Shown: one piece after another, positions 1 to 7,907 of the stretch
Layout: each line of letters begins with the position of its first letter
How positions within the stretch are numbered: the first letter of the stretch is position 1
Assembly (NCBI GenBank): GCA_017621885.1
Contig: JAGASD010000017.1
Location: 1 to 59,781 of the forward strand
Direction of reading: 5' to 3'
Source: Clostridia bacterium
GTDB taxonomy: Bacteria; Bacillota; Clostridia; Oscillospirales; Acutalibacteraceae
Length of the DNA: 59,781 nucleotides
Program-made: the position numbers and the translations under genes
Notes under the pieces: generated by a model
Databases searched by the model: none
What the model was told of the DNA's origin: nothing
What the model saw: the letters and a program-made list of their open reading frames with translations, nothing else

Positions 1-90
1 AAAATTGTTTGCTCGTTATTCACTTCGCACAATTTTGACCACTGCGCCAACTCGCACTCCCTGTATCGCCCACAGGGCGCGGTCGTGTTC

Positions 91-141
91 CTTGCCCTCC
101 CTCCGAGCTGAAGCTCGCAAGGAGGATAGGCTTCGCATCAC
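91..141 (-). repeat. Large hairpin repeat (CCTCC/GGAGG family), copy 1
   Basis: Read on the - strand this begins GTGATGCGAAGC, continues TATCCTCCTTGC, then GAGCT-TC-AGCTC, then GGAGGGAGG. It matches the first 50 or so bases of the 131-bp repeats at 56931 and 57123. The apical GAGCT/AGCTC arms pair, and the outer CCTCC pairs with GGAGG, giving an imperfect long hairpin. It looks like a REP/BIME-type dispersed element. Confidence 0.75.
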
Positions 142-194
142 TTAAAATATTAATATAAAACGGCATACCCGGAGAAAATACACATCAATAACGC

Positions 195-214
195 GGTTTA
201 GGCAAGCCTAAACC
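195..214 (-). repeat. Short GTAR hairpin repeat, member 1
   Basis: Perfect 9-bp stem GGTTTAGGC/GCCTAAACC around a 2-nt loop. On the - strand it is preceded by GTAG and followed by GCG. The geometry (GTA, a purine, a stem starting GG, 2-nt loop, stem ending CC, GCG) is shared with the hairpins at 270, 352 and, in part, 59710, although stem sequences differ. Confidence 0.7.
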
Positions 215-269
215 CTACGCCGGGGTCTCGTTCTAACAAAAAATAGAATAGAAAAACTGACTATGGTAA

Positions 270-289
270 GGTACGCATATATGCGTACC
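270..289 (+). repeat. Short GTAR hairpin repeat, member 2
   Basis: Perfect 20-bp palindrome with arms GGTACGCAT and ATGCGTACC around AT. It is preceded by GTAA and followed by GCGAG, the same flanks as the element at 352 read on its other strand. The arm GGTACGCAT appears again at 59772-59780, cut off by the window end. Confidence 0.7.
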
Positions 290-351
290 GCGAGAGATAA
301 AGTGCATCTTTTGAGTTTTTTGTTTAGGGGAAATAAATTTTCCTTACTCGC

Positions 352-371
352 GGGACGGATGTATCCGTCCC
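352..371 (-). repeat. Short GTAR hairpin repeat, member 3
   Basis: Arms GGGACGGAT and ATCCGTCCC around a 2-nt loop form a perfect 9-bp stem. On the - strand it is preceded by CGTAA and followed by GCGAG. Flanks are as in the element at 270 but the stem is different, so the structure is conserved rather than the sequence. Confidence 0.7.
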
Positions 372-422
372 TTACGATGATTGACTGTTTTTTATAATTA
401 CTAAAAAATTCACACTCTGTAT

Positions 423-451
423 TTGCTTTTAATATGAATTTATAGTATATT
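423..451 (+). promoter_or_regulatory. Putative uvrC promoter
   Basis: TTGCTT at 423-428, a 17-nt spacer and TATATT at 446-451 fit a vegetative sigma-A promoter about 35 nt before the uvrC start. The -35 box is only moderate. Confidence 0.45.
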
Positions 452-486
452 ATGAGCGGATAAAATATAGAAGAGTAGGTGAGTAT

Positions 487-2319
487 ATGAATAACAAGCT
501 TCGTGAGCTGAAGGATAAAGCCAATAAATTACCCCTTTCTCCGGGTGTGTACATTATGAAGGATAAAGACGGGAAAATAATATATATCGGTAAAGCAAAG
601 GCTCTTAAAAACAGGGTGAGTCAGTATTTCGGTTCTCAGGAAAAGCACTATGTAAAGGTGCGTAAAATGGTTGAAAACGTTGATGATTTTGATTATATAC
701 TCACCGACAGCGAGTTCGAAGCATTGGTTCTTGAATGCAGCCTTATAAAACGGAATATGCCCAAATATAACATCCTTTTAAAGGATGATAAGGGCTTCAG
801 CTATATAAAGATTACAAAGGGCTGGCGCAATATTTACGCAGTTCTTCAAAAAGATGATGAGGATGCAGAGTATCTCGGTCCTTACACGGCAGGCTTTTCC
901 GTTACAAAGGCAGTGGAGCAGGCTAAAAAGATATATAAATTGCCGACGTGCAACAAGGTTTTTCCACGTGATATAGGCAAAGGAAGACCTTGTCTTAATC
1001 ATCACCTTGGGCTTTGCTGTGCCCCGTGCTCGGGTAAAATAAGCCTTGGTAAATACCTCGAAAATGTTGACGGAGCATTGGATTTTCTTCGCTTTGGCGG
1101 TAAAAAAACAGTGAAAAAACTAACCGAAGAAATGGAAAAAGCGGCTGAAAATCTTGAGTTTGAAAAAGCGGCGAATATAAGAGATACCATAAGGAGCATT
1201 GAAAAGGTAGGCAGCAACCAGAAGGTTGTTTCTTCAACCTATAAGGAGCAGGATGTTTTTGCTGTTTGCGTTATGGACGGAAAGGCTTGCTTTGCCGTGC
1301 TGCGCTTTAGTGATAACCGCCTTTGCGACAGTGAGCATTTCTTTGTTGATGAGGGTGATAAAATACCCGAAATGCGAGCAGAATTGCTGGTTTCGTATTA
1401 CTCTATGAACAGGAATGTTCCTCCCCGTATAGAAATTGACGGCGACGTTGAGGATAAAGAAAACATTGAAAAATGGCTTTCCGAAAAAAGAGGAAGCAAT
1501 GTTAATATCGTTATTCCTCAAAAGGGGACTCAGGCAAGGCTTGTGGAAATGTGTAAAAGTAACGCAATGCAAAAGCTTTCCGAAAAATACCGCTGTAACG
1601 ACAGAAACAGAGAAGCACTTGAAGAGCTTGCAATGCTTTTGGGTCTTAACAATGTTCCGGAATATATTGAAGCCTATGATATATCCCACACGGGCGGTAG
1701 CGACAACGTTGCAGGAATGGTTGTTTTCAAGGACGGTAAGCCCTTGAAGGAAGCATACCGCAGGTTTGCAATCAAAGGCTTTACGGGTCAGGATGACTAC
1801 GGCTCAATGGCAGAGGTTTTGTCCAGAAGGTTTGAAGAATATTATAAATGTAAAGAATCGGGTATAACCGTAGGCTTCGGCAGATTGCCTGATTTAATTC
1901 TTCTTGACGGCGGTAAGGGGCAGGTGAATGCGGTAATCCCTGTGCTTCAGGCGTATAATATTTCTGTTCCGCTTTTCGGTATGGTGAAAAACAGTAAGCA
2001 CCGCACGTCTGCAATTTCAACGGCAAACGGCAGAATTGATTTTAACGCCCGTAAAAAGGCTTTTACTCTTGTAACCAATATTCAGGATGAGGTGCACCGA
2101 TATGCAATTGCTTACCACAGAAAAAAGCACACCAAGTCTGCGCTTTCTGCCACCCTTACGCAAATAAAGGGGATAGGAGAAAAGAAAGCTAAAAATTTAA
2201 TGATAAAGTTTAAAACTCTTGAAGGAATAGGTAATGCGGATAAAGAAGCTCTTATGAGTGTGCCCGGAATAACCGAGGCAAACGCAGAAGAAATAATAAA
2301 AGCCTTTAAGGGTGAATAA
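487..2319 (+). CDS. uvrC: Excinuclease ABC subunit C
   Basis: UvrC makes the two incisions flanking a DNA lesion in UvrABC nucleotide excision repair, acting after UvrB loading. At 610 residues it is full length. The N-terminal GIY-YIG nuclease is visible (GVY at 20-22, YIG at 33-35). A UVR/UvrB-binding helix pair lies around 208-243, the RNase H-like C-terminal nuclease begins near EAYDIS at about 395, and a C-terminal helix-hairpin-helix region covers the last 50 or so residues. The ATG follows a GAAGAGTAGGTGAG purine-rich ribosome binding site. uvrA and uvrB are not in the window. The gene ends in a terminator shared with the convergent NUDIX gene. Confidence 0.97.
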   Translation: MNNKLRELKDKANKLPLSPGVYIMKDKDGKIIYIGKAKALKNRVSQYFGSQEKHYVKVRKMVENVDDFDYILTDSEFEALVLECSLIKRNMPKYNILLKDDKGFSYIKITKGWRNIYAVLQKDDEDAEYLGPYTAGFSVTKAVEQAKKIYKLPTCNKVFPRDIGKGRPCLNHHLGLCCAPCSGKISLGKYLENVDGALDFLRFGGKKTVKKLTEEMEKAAENLEFEKAANIRDTIRSIEKVGSNQKVVSSTYKEQDVFAVCVMDGKACFAVLRFSDNRLCDSEHFFVDEGDKIPEMRAELLVSYYSMNRNVPPRIEIDGDVEDKENIEKWLSEKRGSNVNIVIPQKGTQARLVEMCKSNAMQKLSEKYRCNDRNREALEELAMLLGLNNVPEYIEAYDISHTGGSDNVAGMVVFKDGKPLKEAYRRFAIKGFTGQDDYGSMAEVLSRRFEEYYKCKESGITVGFGRLPDLILLDGGKGQVNAVIPVLQAYNISVPLFGMVKNSKHRTSAISTANGRIDFNARKKAFTLVTNIQDEVHRYAIAYHRKKHTKSALSATLTQIKGIGEKKAKNLMIKFKTLEGIGNADKEALMSVPGITEANAEEIIKAFKGE

Positions 2320-2320
2320 A

Positions 2321-2360
2321 AAAACGATGTAAACTCTTTTGTAAGAATTTACATCGTTTT
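2321..2360. terminator. Bidirectional terminator, uvrC / NUDIX gene
   Basis: AAAACGATGTAAA at 2321-2333 pairs perfectly with TTTACATCGTTTT at 2348-2360 around a 14-nt loop. A-rich and T-rich sides make it usable in both directions, as expected between two convergent genes. Confidence 0.85.
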
Positions 2361-2361
2361 T

Positions 2362-2841
2362 TCATTTATACTGAAAATCCCAATCAGGCTCGCCGTTGCA
2401 ATTTTCTTTCATTTTTTCGTTCCATTCGCAATATATTTCATTATAATCATCACTTAAAAACATAGGCAGATATTTGTCAAAATTAGGCGATAGCTTCATA
2501 TTTTTTAGCTCGTCAAGTGATGTGAAAAACACTTCACCCTCGTCGGTTTTTTCAACAAGCTCACCGCTGTATTCGTTGGTTTTATAAAAATGAACAAAGT
2601 ATCTGGCGTCGGTTTCGTTGTTATACCAGTGCACCATACCGCAATATTTAAGGTTTTTAACAGTAAGTCCTGTTTCTTCTTTAACCTCTCTTACGGCGCT
2701 GTCATATAAGCTTTCTCCGTTTTCAAGATGTCCTCCGGGAAAGGTGATACCGCACCAATATTTAACCCTTTTCTGAACAAGCACGTGATTATTTTCGGGA
2801 TTCTGCACCATAATCATATTAGTAATTTCAATTTTAGACAT
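2362..2841 (-). CDS. NUDIX hydrolase
   Basis: A 159-residue NUDIX-fold pyrophosphohydrolase, possibly acting on 8-oxo-dGTP-like nucleotides, which would fit its place beside uvrC. The NUDIX box is complete: GGHLENGES followed by REVKEETGL at about residues 36-59, so the metal-binding glutamates are intact. I start at the ATG at 2841 (MSKIEITN) because GGCGGTGG lies just upstream; an in-frame ATG at 2880 adds 13 residues with no such site. Substrate cannot be read from the sequence. It is convergent with uvrC and shares its terminator. Confidence 0.88.
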   Translation of the reverse strand: MSKIEITNMIMVQNPENNHVLVQKRVKYWCGITFPGGHLENGESLYDSAVREVKEETGLTVKNLKYCGMVHWYNNETDARYFVHFYKTNEYSGELVEKTDEGEVFFTSLDELKNMKLSPNFDKYLPMFLSDDYNEIYCEWNEKMKENCNGEPDWDFQYK

Positions 2842-2923
2842 ACAACCACCGCCTGTAAAGTATTTTATCATATTATTCAACAGCTTTCAATACACTTGCA
2901 GGGGAGTATATTTCAATAAAAAC

Positions 2924-2951
2924 TTGACAAAAAGCTTATTTAATGTAATAA
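2924..2951 (+). promoter_or_regulatory. Putative rsmD-coaD promoter
   Basis: A perfect TTGACA at 2924-2929 is followed after 16 nt by TAATAA at 2946-2951. It would drive rsmD, coaD and perhaps the two genes after them. Confidence 0.6.
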
Positions 2952-3014
2952 TAAACTGATGATATATATTCAATGGGTTTGTATGTCATATTACTTTTCG
3001 GAAGGGTGCCGTAA

Positions 3015-3551
3015 ATGCGCGTTATAACAGGTACAGCAAGGGGCAGAAAGCTCAGAACCCTTGAAGGCGAAAGCGTCAGACCAACAACGGATAAGGTCAA
3101 AGAAGCAATGTTCAGTATCATTCAGTTTGATGTTGAAGGCAGCCGTGTGCTTGATATGTTCTGCGGTTGCGGTCAGTTGGGTATTGAGGCATTGAGCCGA
3201 GGCGCACAGTCCGCAGTATTTGTTGATATTTCCCGTTCTTCAATTGCCGTTGCGGAAGAAAATCTTGAGGCAACGGGATTCAGAGGCCTTTCAAAAACGG
3301 TTCTCGGTAATTCTTTGGAATATCTTGACAGAACGTCTGAAGTTTTTGATATTGCTTTTCTTGACCCTCCCTATAAGGCAGGCATTATGGAAGACGCAAT
3401 TGAAAGGGTTTCTCCCCATATTGCAGACGGCGGTATCATAGTTTGCGAAACCGCATCGGAAGAGGTTTTGCCGGAGGATATAGAGGGTTATACGTCCAAG
3501 CGATACAAATACGGCAAAATTGCCCTTACCGTTTACAGAAAGGTTGTTTAA
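3015..3551 (+). CDS. rsmD: 16S rRNA (guanine966-N2)-methyltransferase
   Basis: RsmD methylates G966 of 16S rRNA on the assembling 30S subunit using S-adenosylmethionine. The 178-residue protein has the family's N-terminal MRVITGTARGRKL, the SAM-binding segment VLDMFCGCGQLGIEAL, and the catalytic DPPY at 117-120. The ATG lies 6 nt after GGAAGGGTG. The stop is followed immediately by coaD, the usual pairing in Firmicutes, so the two are surely co-transcribed. Confidence 0.95.
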   Translation: MRVITGTARGRKLRTLEGESVRPTTDKVKEAMFSIIQFDVEGSRVLDMFCGCGQLGIEALSRGAQSAVFVDISRSSIAVAEENLEATGFRGLSKTVLGNSLEYLDRTSEVFDIAFLDPPYKAGIMEDAIERVSPHIADGGIIVCETASEEVLPEDIEGYTSKRYKYGKIALTVYRKVV

Positions 3552-3552
3552 T

Positions 3553-4056
3553 ATGGGAAAAACAGTTGTTTGTCCCGGTAGCTTTGACCCGCTTACCATA
3601 GGTCATCTTGATATTATCACCCGTTCTTCAAAGCTTTTTGATAAGGTAATCGTTGTTGTTATGCGTAATTTCAACAAGGATGTGGGTAGCTTCACTACCG
3701 AAGAAAGAGTAGATTTTATAAAACGCTGCACAAAGGATTTAGGAAATGTTACCGTTGATACCTATGCAGGTCTTCTTGCAGATTATGTCCGTGAAAACGG
3801 CGCATCGGCAGTGGTTAAGGGCCTCAGAGCTATATCTGACTATGATGATGAATTCCGTCAGGCGCTTACCAATCAGCGTCTTAATCCCGAAATGGAGACA
3901 ATATTTATGGTCTCGAACGCAGAGCATATGTTTTTAAGCTCAAGCGTTGTAAAGGAAGTTTGCAGACTAGGTGGGGATATTACTCAGTTTGTACCTGCTG
4001 AAATCTGTGACGATATAATTAAAAGACTGGGCAGAGCTAATGCCTATAATAAATGA
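3553..4056 (+). CDS. coaD: Phosphopantetheine adenylyltransferase
   Basis: CoaD transfers AMP from ATP to 4'-phosphopantetheine, the fourth step of coenzyme A synthesis. The 167-residue protein has the nucleotidyltransferase TIGH motif at 15-18, the KGLRAISDYDDE substrate-binding segment, and the C-terminal SSSVVKE (ISSTxxR-type) motif. I choose the ATG at 3553 (MGKTVVCPGSFDP), which matches the family N terminus; the in-frame upstream ATG lies inside rsmD. Its stop overlaps an ATG at 4053, but the next gene more likely starts at 4071. Confidence 0.96.
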   Translation: MGKTVVCPGSFDPLTIGHLDIITRSSKLFDKVIVVVMRNFNKDVGSFTTEERVDFIKRCTKDLGNVTVDTYAGLLADYVRENGASAVVKGLRAISDYDDEFRQALTNQRLNPEMETIFMVSNAEHMFLSSSVVKEVCRLGGDITQFVPAEICDDIIKRLGRANAYNK

Positions 4057-4070
4057 AAGGAACGATTATT

Positions 4071-4625
4071 ATGAGCAATATTGAAGCATCACTCGAAAGC
4101 ATTGATAAACTCATTGCTGAAGCAAAGGCTATGCCCTTTTCATCAAAACTTCTTGTTGATGAGGAGGAGCTTTCAAGACTTGTTGAGGATATTCGTTTGA
4201 ATATGCCCGTAGAAATTACTCAGGCAAAGAAAATCGCTCAGGAAAGACGCGACATTCTTAACGATGCTGAGGCACAGGCTGAAGAAATTATTGATAAGGC
4301 TCGTCAGAGAGCTGACATTATGGTTGAGGAGCATCAGATCACAAAAGAGGCTAAGGGCGCTGCAGAAGGTATTCTTCAGCAGGCGAGAGTGGAAGCAAAT
4401 GCTATCCGCTCCGAAGCAAAAACACACGCACGTGAAATCACGGATAAGGCCGAAAGATGGTCTAACGATATCCGTAAAAACGCAAGCGCTTATGTTGAGA
4501 ATATCATCAGAGACACTGATGAAACACTTACAAAGAGCGTTAACGACGTAAGAAGACTCCGTCAGAGTGTAAGAGATGCTTTGGCTCAGAACGGCGCGGC
4601 TTCAAAACCCGGATTTGACGACTGA
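4071..4625 (+). CDS. Coiled-coil protein of unknown function
   Basis: A 184-residue, strongly charged, almost wholly helical protein. Residues from about 40 to 175 are rich in Glu, Lys, Ala and Arg with heptad character, resembling ATP synthase b / V-ATPase H subunits or DivIVA-like proteins. That resemblance is compositional and gives no function. There is no signal peptide or membrane segment. I start at the ATG at 4071 because GAAAGGA lies about 8 nt before it; the ATG at 4053 overlaps the coaD stop and has no site of its own. It is 18 nt upstream of the pseudokinase gene and probably co-transcribed with it, so the two may act together at the membrane. Confidence 0.75.
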   Translation: MSNIEASLESIDKLIAEAKAMPFSSKLLVDEEELSRLVEDIRLNMPVEITQAKKIAQERRDILNDAEAQAEEIIDKARQRADIMVEEHQITKEAKGAAEGILQQARVEANAIRSEAKTHAREITDKAERWSNDIRKNASAYVENIIRDTDETLTKSVNDVRRLRQSVRDALAQNGAASKPGFDD

Positions 4626-4643
4626 TAATAAGGACTGCACATA

Positions 4644-6548
4644 ATGGAAAAAGAAAAATTGTGTTTACGTTGCATGAGAAAAATCGGTAATAATACAACG
4701 TGTCCTTATTGCCGTAACGAAAGCAACAAACCTCAGAAAGAGCCCTATCTTCCTTTAAAAACGGTTGTTGGCGGCAGATACCTTATCGGTAAGGTTGTAA
4801 GTTCCAACGGTGAGGGTTCAACATACAATGCTTTTGACCTTCAGGCTAAAAAGCCCGTTACTCTTCGTGAACTCTATCCCAACGGTCTTTTGTCACGAGG
4901 AGAGGGTAACTATTGCCTCGTAAATGTGGGTAAAGCATCGGAGTTTATAGATGCAAAGGATTCATTCCTTAAAATGTGGAGAAAGCTTGCATCACTCAAG
5001 GGCTTTACCGCTCTGACTCCCGTAACCGATATTTTTGAAGATTTGGGCACGGTTTACACCGTCAGCGAATTTTTAGGTGACGGTCAGACCCTGCGTGAAT
5101 ATCTTTTAGGTAAAGAGCAGGGCTATATTTCGTGGGATGAAGCAAGAGTGCTCTTTATGCCGGTGCTGTCCGCATTGGATGAGCTTCATGCATCCGGTAT
5201 TATTCACGGCGGTATCTCTCCCACAAACCTGGTAATAGATTCACACGGTAAGCTCAGAATTACAGGCTACTGTATTCAGGCAATGCGCACTGAAAAAAGC
5301 GGTATGGAGTGTGAGCTTTTTGACGGATATGCTGCGGTTGAACAGTATGGTATGAGCAGCGGACTCGGTACATATACTGATATTTATGCCTTTGCGGCTG
5401 TGCTTTACAGAGCGCTTATCGGCAGTACACCCATAAGCGCAGCATCAAGACTTACTAACGATAAGCTTATGATTCCCGGCAAATTTGCCGAGCAATTGCC
5501 CGCTTACGTTATAAATTCACTCGTCAACGCTTTGCAGATTCTTCCTCAGGACAGAACCGAAACAGCTGAACAGCTCAGAGATGAGCTTTCTGCATCTCCT
5601 GCGGCGGCAGGTACTTCTGCTGAGGCGTACTCATCTATGTATGCAGCGCACAACGAGGAATATGACGACTATTCCGATGAGGACGAAAGCACACCGCCGT
5701 TGCTTGACGTTGATGATGAAGAAGAGTATGAAGATAGCGCAAACAAAAAGAATACTGTTATCGCATTTGTTGTGAGTGCAGTTGTTTGCCTTGCAATTCT
5801 TATAGGTGTTCTTGCAGGCTTCAAGGGTTGCTCAGATAAAGAGGAAGAAACAACCGAGATTTCAACCGAGGAGCAGATTACTGAAGAAACCGAAGAAGAA
5901 ACCGAAGTCGGTAACGTGGCGTTCAAGGTCCCCGATTTCCGCGGTGAATTGTATGACGATATCAAGAATAACGAGAAATACAAGGCTGCTCTTAAATTCA
6001 AAACTGAATATGTGGACAGCAAGGAAAAGCGCGGTACTGTTGTGTCACAGAGTATAAATGCGGGTACAGAGGTTACTTCACTTAACCCCAGAACAATCAC
6101 GCTTAAAATCAGTAACGGTCTTGAGGTTCCCGATGTTGTAGGTAAGTCGGTTAAGGATGCACTTGAACAGTTGAAATCTGCAGGCTTTACGAATGTTACA
6201 ACTGAGTCCGGTCAGGTAGCAAGTAATGCTTCTCAGTCGGGTAAGGTTTACAGAGTTGTTTATGATAATCCCAAGGCGGATGATTGGGCAGAAATTCCTG
6301 CCGACAGACATCTTTCTTCGACAGATACCCTTATAGTTTACTATTACGGTGAAATAGAAGAGTCAACAGAACCCACGCAAAGTCAGAACACAACAAGTGC
6401 TCCCCCTGCAACGCAGAGCCAGACTCAGGCTCCCACAGAGGCTCCCACACAGCCTCCCGTTGAAACACCTGACCCCAACGAAGGCGAAAATAATCAAACA
6501 CCGCCTGAAGGAGAAGGCGGTGCACAGGGTGAGGTTGTACCCGAATAA
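4644..6548 (+). CDS. Membrane PASTA protein with degenerate kinase domain
   Basis: A 634-residue membrane protein. In order: a zinc ribbon (CLRC...CPYC, residues 7-22), a Ser/Thr kinase-fold domain (about 38-320), an acidic linker, one membrane helix (about 369-393), two PASTA domains (about 426-492 and 493-572), and a Thr/Pro/Gln-rich tail. PASTA domains of PknB/PrkC/StkP kinases bind muropeptides outside the cell. Every catalytic motif is altered: the ATP-binding Lys position in VTLRELYP is Arg75, HRD is HGG (188-190) and DFG is TGY (207-209). The glycine loop is weak (SSNGEGS), but the structural GYAAVEQYG segment is kept. It is therefore probably a pseudokinase that senses the cell wall and scaffolds partners. 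The fold call is firm; the lack of activity is inferred. Confidence 0.85.
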   Translation: MEKEKLCLRCMRKIGNNTTCPYCRNESNKPQKEPYLPLKTVVGGRYLIGKVVSSNGEGSTYNAFDLQAKKPVTLRELYPNGLLSRGEGNYCLVNVGKASEFIDAKDSFLKMWRKLASLKGFTALTPVTDIFEDLGTVYTVSEFLGDGQTLREYLLGKEQGYISWDEARVLFMPVLSALDELHASGIIHGGISPTNLVIDSHGKLRITGYCIQAMRTEKSGMECELFDGYAAVEQYGMSSGLGTYTDIYAFAAVLYRALIGSTPISAASRLTNDKLMIPGKFAEQLPAYVINSLVNALQILPQDRTETAEQLRDELSASPAAAGTSAEAYSSMYAAHNEEYDDYSDEDESTPPLLDVDDEEEYEDSANKKNTVIAFVVSAVVCLAILIGVLAGFKGCSDKEEETTEISTEEQITEETEEETEVGNVAFKVPDFRGELYDDIKNNEKYKAALKFKTEYVDSKEKRGTVVSQSINAGTEVTSLNPRTITLKISNGLEVPDVVGKSVKDALEQLKSAGFTNVTTESGQVASNASQSGKVYRVVYDNPKADDWAEIPADRHLSSTDTLIVYYYGEIEESTEPTQSQNTTSAPPATQSQTQAPTEAPTQPPVETPDPNEGENNQTPPEGEGGAQGEVVPE

Positions 6549-6560
6549 CCTTAATATGAG

Positions 6561-6590
6561 AATCGTCTGCACACGTGCAGGCGATTTTTT
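6561..6590 (+). terminator. Rho-independent terminator after the pseudokinase gene
   Basis: AATCGTCTGCA pairs with TGCAGGCGATT around CACG, with one G-T wobble, and ends in a run of six T. It separates the pseudokinase unit from the infC operon promoter 20 nt downstream. Confidence 0.85.
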
Positions 6591-6609
6591 ATAAAAAATA
6601 AAAAAACAC

Positions 6610-6638
6610 TTGACAAACAGCGGTGTAACTGTTATTAT
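6610..6638 (+). promoter_or_regulatory. infC operon promoter
   Basis: TTGACA at 6610-6615, a 17-nt spacer and TATTAT at 6633-6638 form a near-consensus sigma-A promoter. Transcription would start near 6645, just before the structured leader. Confidence 0.8.
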
Positions 6639-6654
6639 ATTTGAGCAATAAAGC

Positions 6655-6765
6655 AGAACAGTTCCGTTCTCACCAAACGAGCGTATTGTTTGGTCAATAG
6701 CTGTTGATTTTCACACACTTAGTGTGTCATTGGGCTTGAACGGAATTTTTCGTTCAAGCTTTTAA
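6655..6765 (+). promoter_or_regulatory. infC-rpmI-rplT leader (L20-type attenuator)
   Basis: The leader ends in a terminator: GCTTGAACG (6734-6742) pairs with CGTTCAAGC (6751-6759), followed by TTTT. An exclusive alternative exists: TTCCGTTC (6662-6669) pairs with GAACGGAA (6738-6745), which takes up the terminator's 5' arm. Two further hairpins lie between: ACCAAAC/GTTTGGT (6672-6694) and ACACAC/GTGTGT (6713-6727). Position, spacing and switch logic match the leader through which ribosomal protein L20 represses its own operon in Bacillus. That L20 is the effector here is inferred by homology of arrangement. Confidence 0.82.
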
Positions 6766-6787
6766 TATTTTCAGGAGGTGCTTTGGT

Positions 6788-7303
6788 ATCAGCAAGGAAA
6801 ATCAGATCAATGAGGAAATCAGAGATAAAGAAGTAAGAGTTATTTCTGCACAGGGTGAGCAAATCGGCATTATGTCCGCGAAAGAGGCTCTTTCATTGGC
6901 AGAAAAAAGCAACCTTGACCTTGTAAAAATTGCTCCCGGTGCTAATCCGCCCGTCTGCAAGATTATGGACTACGGCAAATTCCGTTTTGAACAGGCAAAA
7001 CGCGAAAAAGAAGCCAAGAAGAACCAGAAGGTTATGGACATCAAAGAAGTTCGTTTATCTTTGAACATCGACACAGGTGACTTTAACACTAAAGTTAATC
7101 ATGCATTGCGTTTCTTACGCGATGGTGATAAGGTTAAAGTGTCAATCCGTTTCAGAGGCAGAGAGATGGCTCACGCTGAAAACGGTAAGGTTATTATGCA
7201 GCGTTTTGCTGAAGCGTGTGCAGAAAACGGTACTGTTGAAAAAGCTGCAAAGCTTGAAGGTCGCTCAATGCTTATGTTTCTTGTACCCAAGGCATCAAAG
7301 TGA
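6788..7303 (+). CDS. infC: Translation initiation factor IF-3
   Basis: IF-3 binds the 30S subunit, prevents 50S joining and checks the initiator tRNA-start codon pair. The frame encodes a complete 171-residue IF-3 only if it begins at ATC 6788 (SKENQINEEIRDKEVRV is the family N terminus). AGGAGGTG at 6773-6780 sits 7 nt before that ATC. The first ATG, at 6872, would remove 28 conserved residues and has no binding site. Rare AUU/AUC start codons are typical of infC and allow IF-3 to limit its own translation. N and C domains are joined by a lysine-rich linker (KREKEAKKNQK). First gene of infC-rpmI-rplT. Confidence 0.93.
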   Translation: MSKENQINEEIRDKEVRVISAQGEQIGIMSAKEALSLAEKSNLDLVKIAPGANPPVCKIMDYGKFRFEQAKREKEAKKNQKVMDIKEVRLSLNIDTGDFNTKVNHALRFLRDGDKVKVSIRFRGREMAHAENGKVIMQRFAEACAENGTVEKAAKLEGRSMLMFLVPKASK

Positions 7304-7327
7304 TTGCAATATTAAGGAGGATTAATT

Positions 7328-7525
7328 ATGCCTAAGATTAAAACACACTCAGGCGCTAAAAAGCGTTTCAAAATGTCTAAAAACGGCAAGCCCATCCGCG
7401 CACATGCCAACAAATCTCACATCCTTACAAAGAAGACAACAAAGCGTAAAAGAGGTCTTCGTAAGACAAATGTTGCAGACGTAACAAATCAGAAGCAGAT
7501 TAAACGTCTTATCCCTTACAAATAA
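7328..7525 (+). CDS. rpmI: 50S ribosomal protein L35
   Basis: L35 is a small basic protein of the large ribosomal subunit. The 65 residues, starting [15 protein letters not shown], are full length and highly basic. AAGGAGGATT lies just before the ATG. It is 24 nt after infC and 16 nt before rplT in the standard operon, so it shares the L20-type leader control. Confidence 0.97.
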   Translation: MPKIKTHSGAKKRFKMSKNGKPIRAHANKSHILTKKTTKRKRGLRKTNVADVTNQKQIKRLIPYK

Positions 7526-7541
7526 TCGGAGGTAACTTAAA

Positions 7542-7895
7542 ATGGCACGTATAAAAGGTGCGATGATGACTCGCAAAAGAAGAAATAAAGTTCTTAAACT
7601 CGCAAAAGGTTATTATGGTTCAAAGAGCAAACTTTTCAAAACAGCTAAACAGGCTGTTATGAAAAGCGGTAACTATGCTTACATTGGCCGTAAACAGAAA
7701 AAGAGAGATTTCCGTCGTCTTTGGATTACAAGAATCTCTGCAGCTTGCAAAATGAATGGTATCAACTATTCAACATTCATCAACGGTCTCAAAAAAGCAG
7801 GTATCGAGCTCAACAGAAAAATGCTTTCTGAAATTGCTATTGCAGATCCCGAAGGCTTTGCAGCACTCGTTGAAAAGGCAAAAGCAGCCCTTTAA
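7542..7895 (+). CDS. rplT: 50S ribosomal protein L20
   Basis: L20 binds 23S rRNA early in 50S assembly and, in Firmicutes, represses its own operon by binding the leader mRNA. The 117-residue protein is complete, from [20 protein letters not shown] to a C-terminal helical domain. CGGAGG precedes the ATG. Its likely regulatory target is the leader at 6655-6765. Confidence 0.97.
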   Translation: MARIKGAMMTRKRRNKVLKLAKGYYGSKSKLFKTAKQAVMKSGNYAYIGRKQKKRDFRRLWITRISAACKMNGINYSTFINGLKKAGIELNRKMLSEIAIADPEGFAALVEKAKAAL

Positions 7896-7907
7896 TAATC
7901 AATTGTT

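Larger units (their letters stand above)
1..486. other. Repeat-rich non-coding left edge
   Basis: I see no credible gene before uvrC. The stretch holds three perfect 9-bp-stem hairpins and one copy of a larger hairpin repeat that recurs at the right edge of the window, all listed separately. The first 36 bases also contain an 8-bp inverted repeat, AAAATTGT at 1-8 and ACAATTTT at 29-36. It resembles the accessory DNA after 56900 and is probably a repeat-laden intergenic region. Confidence 0.7.
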
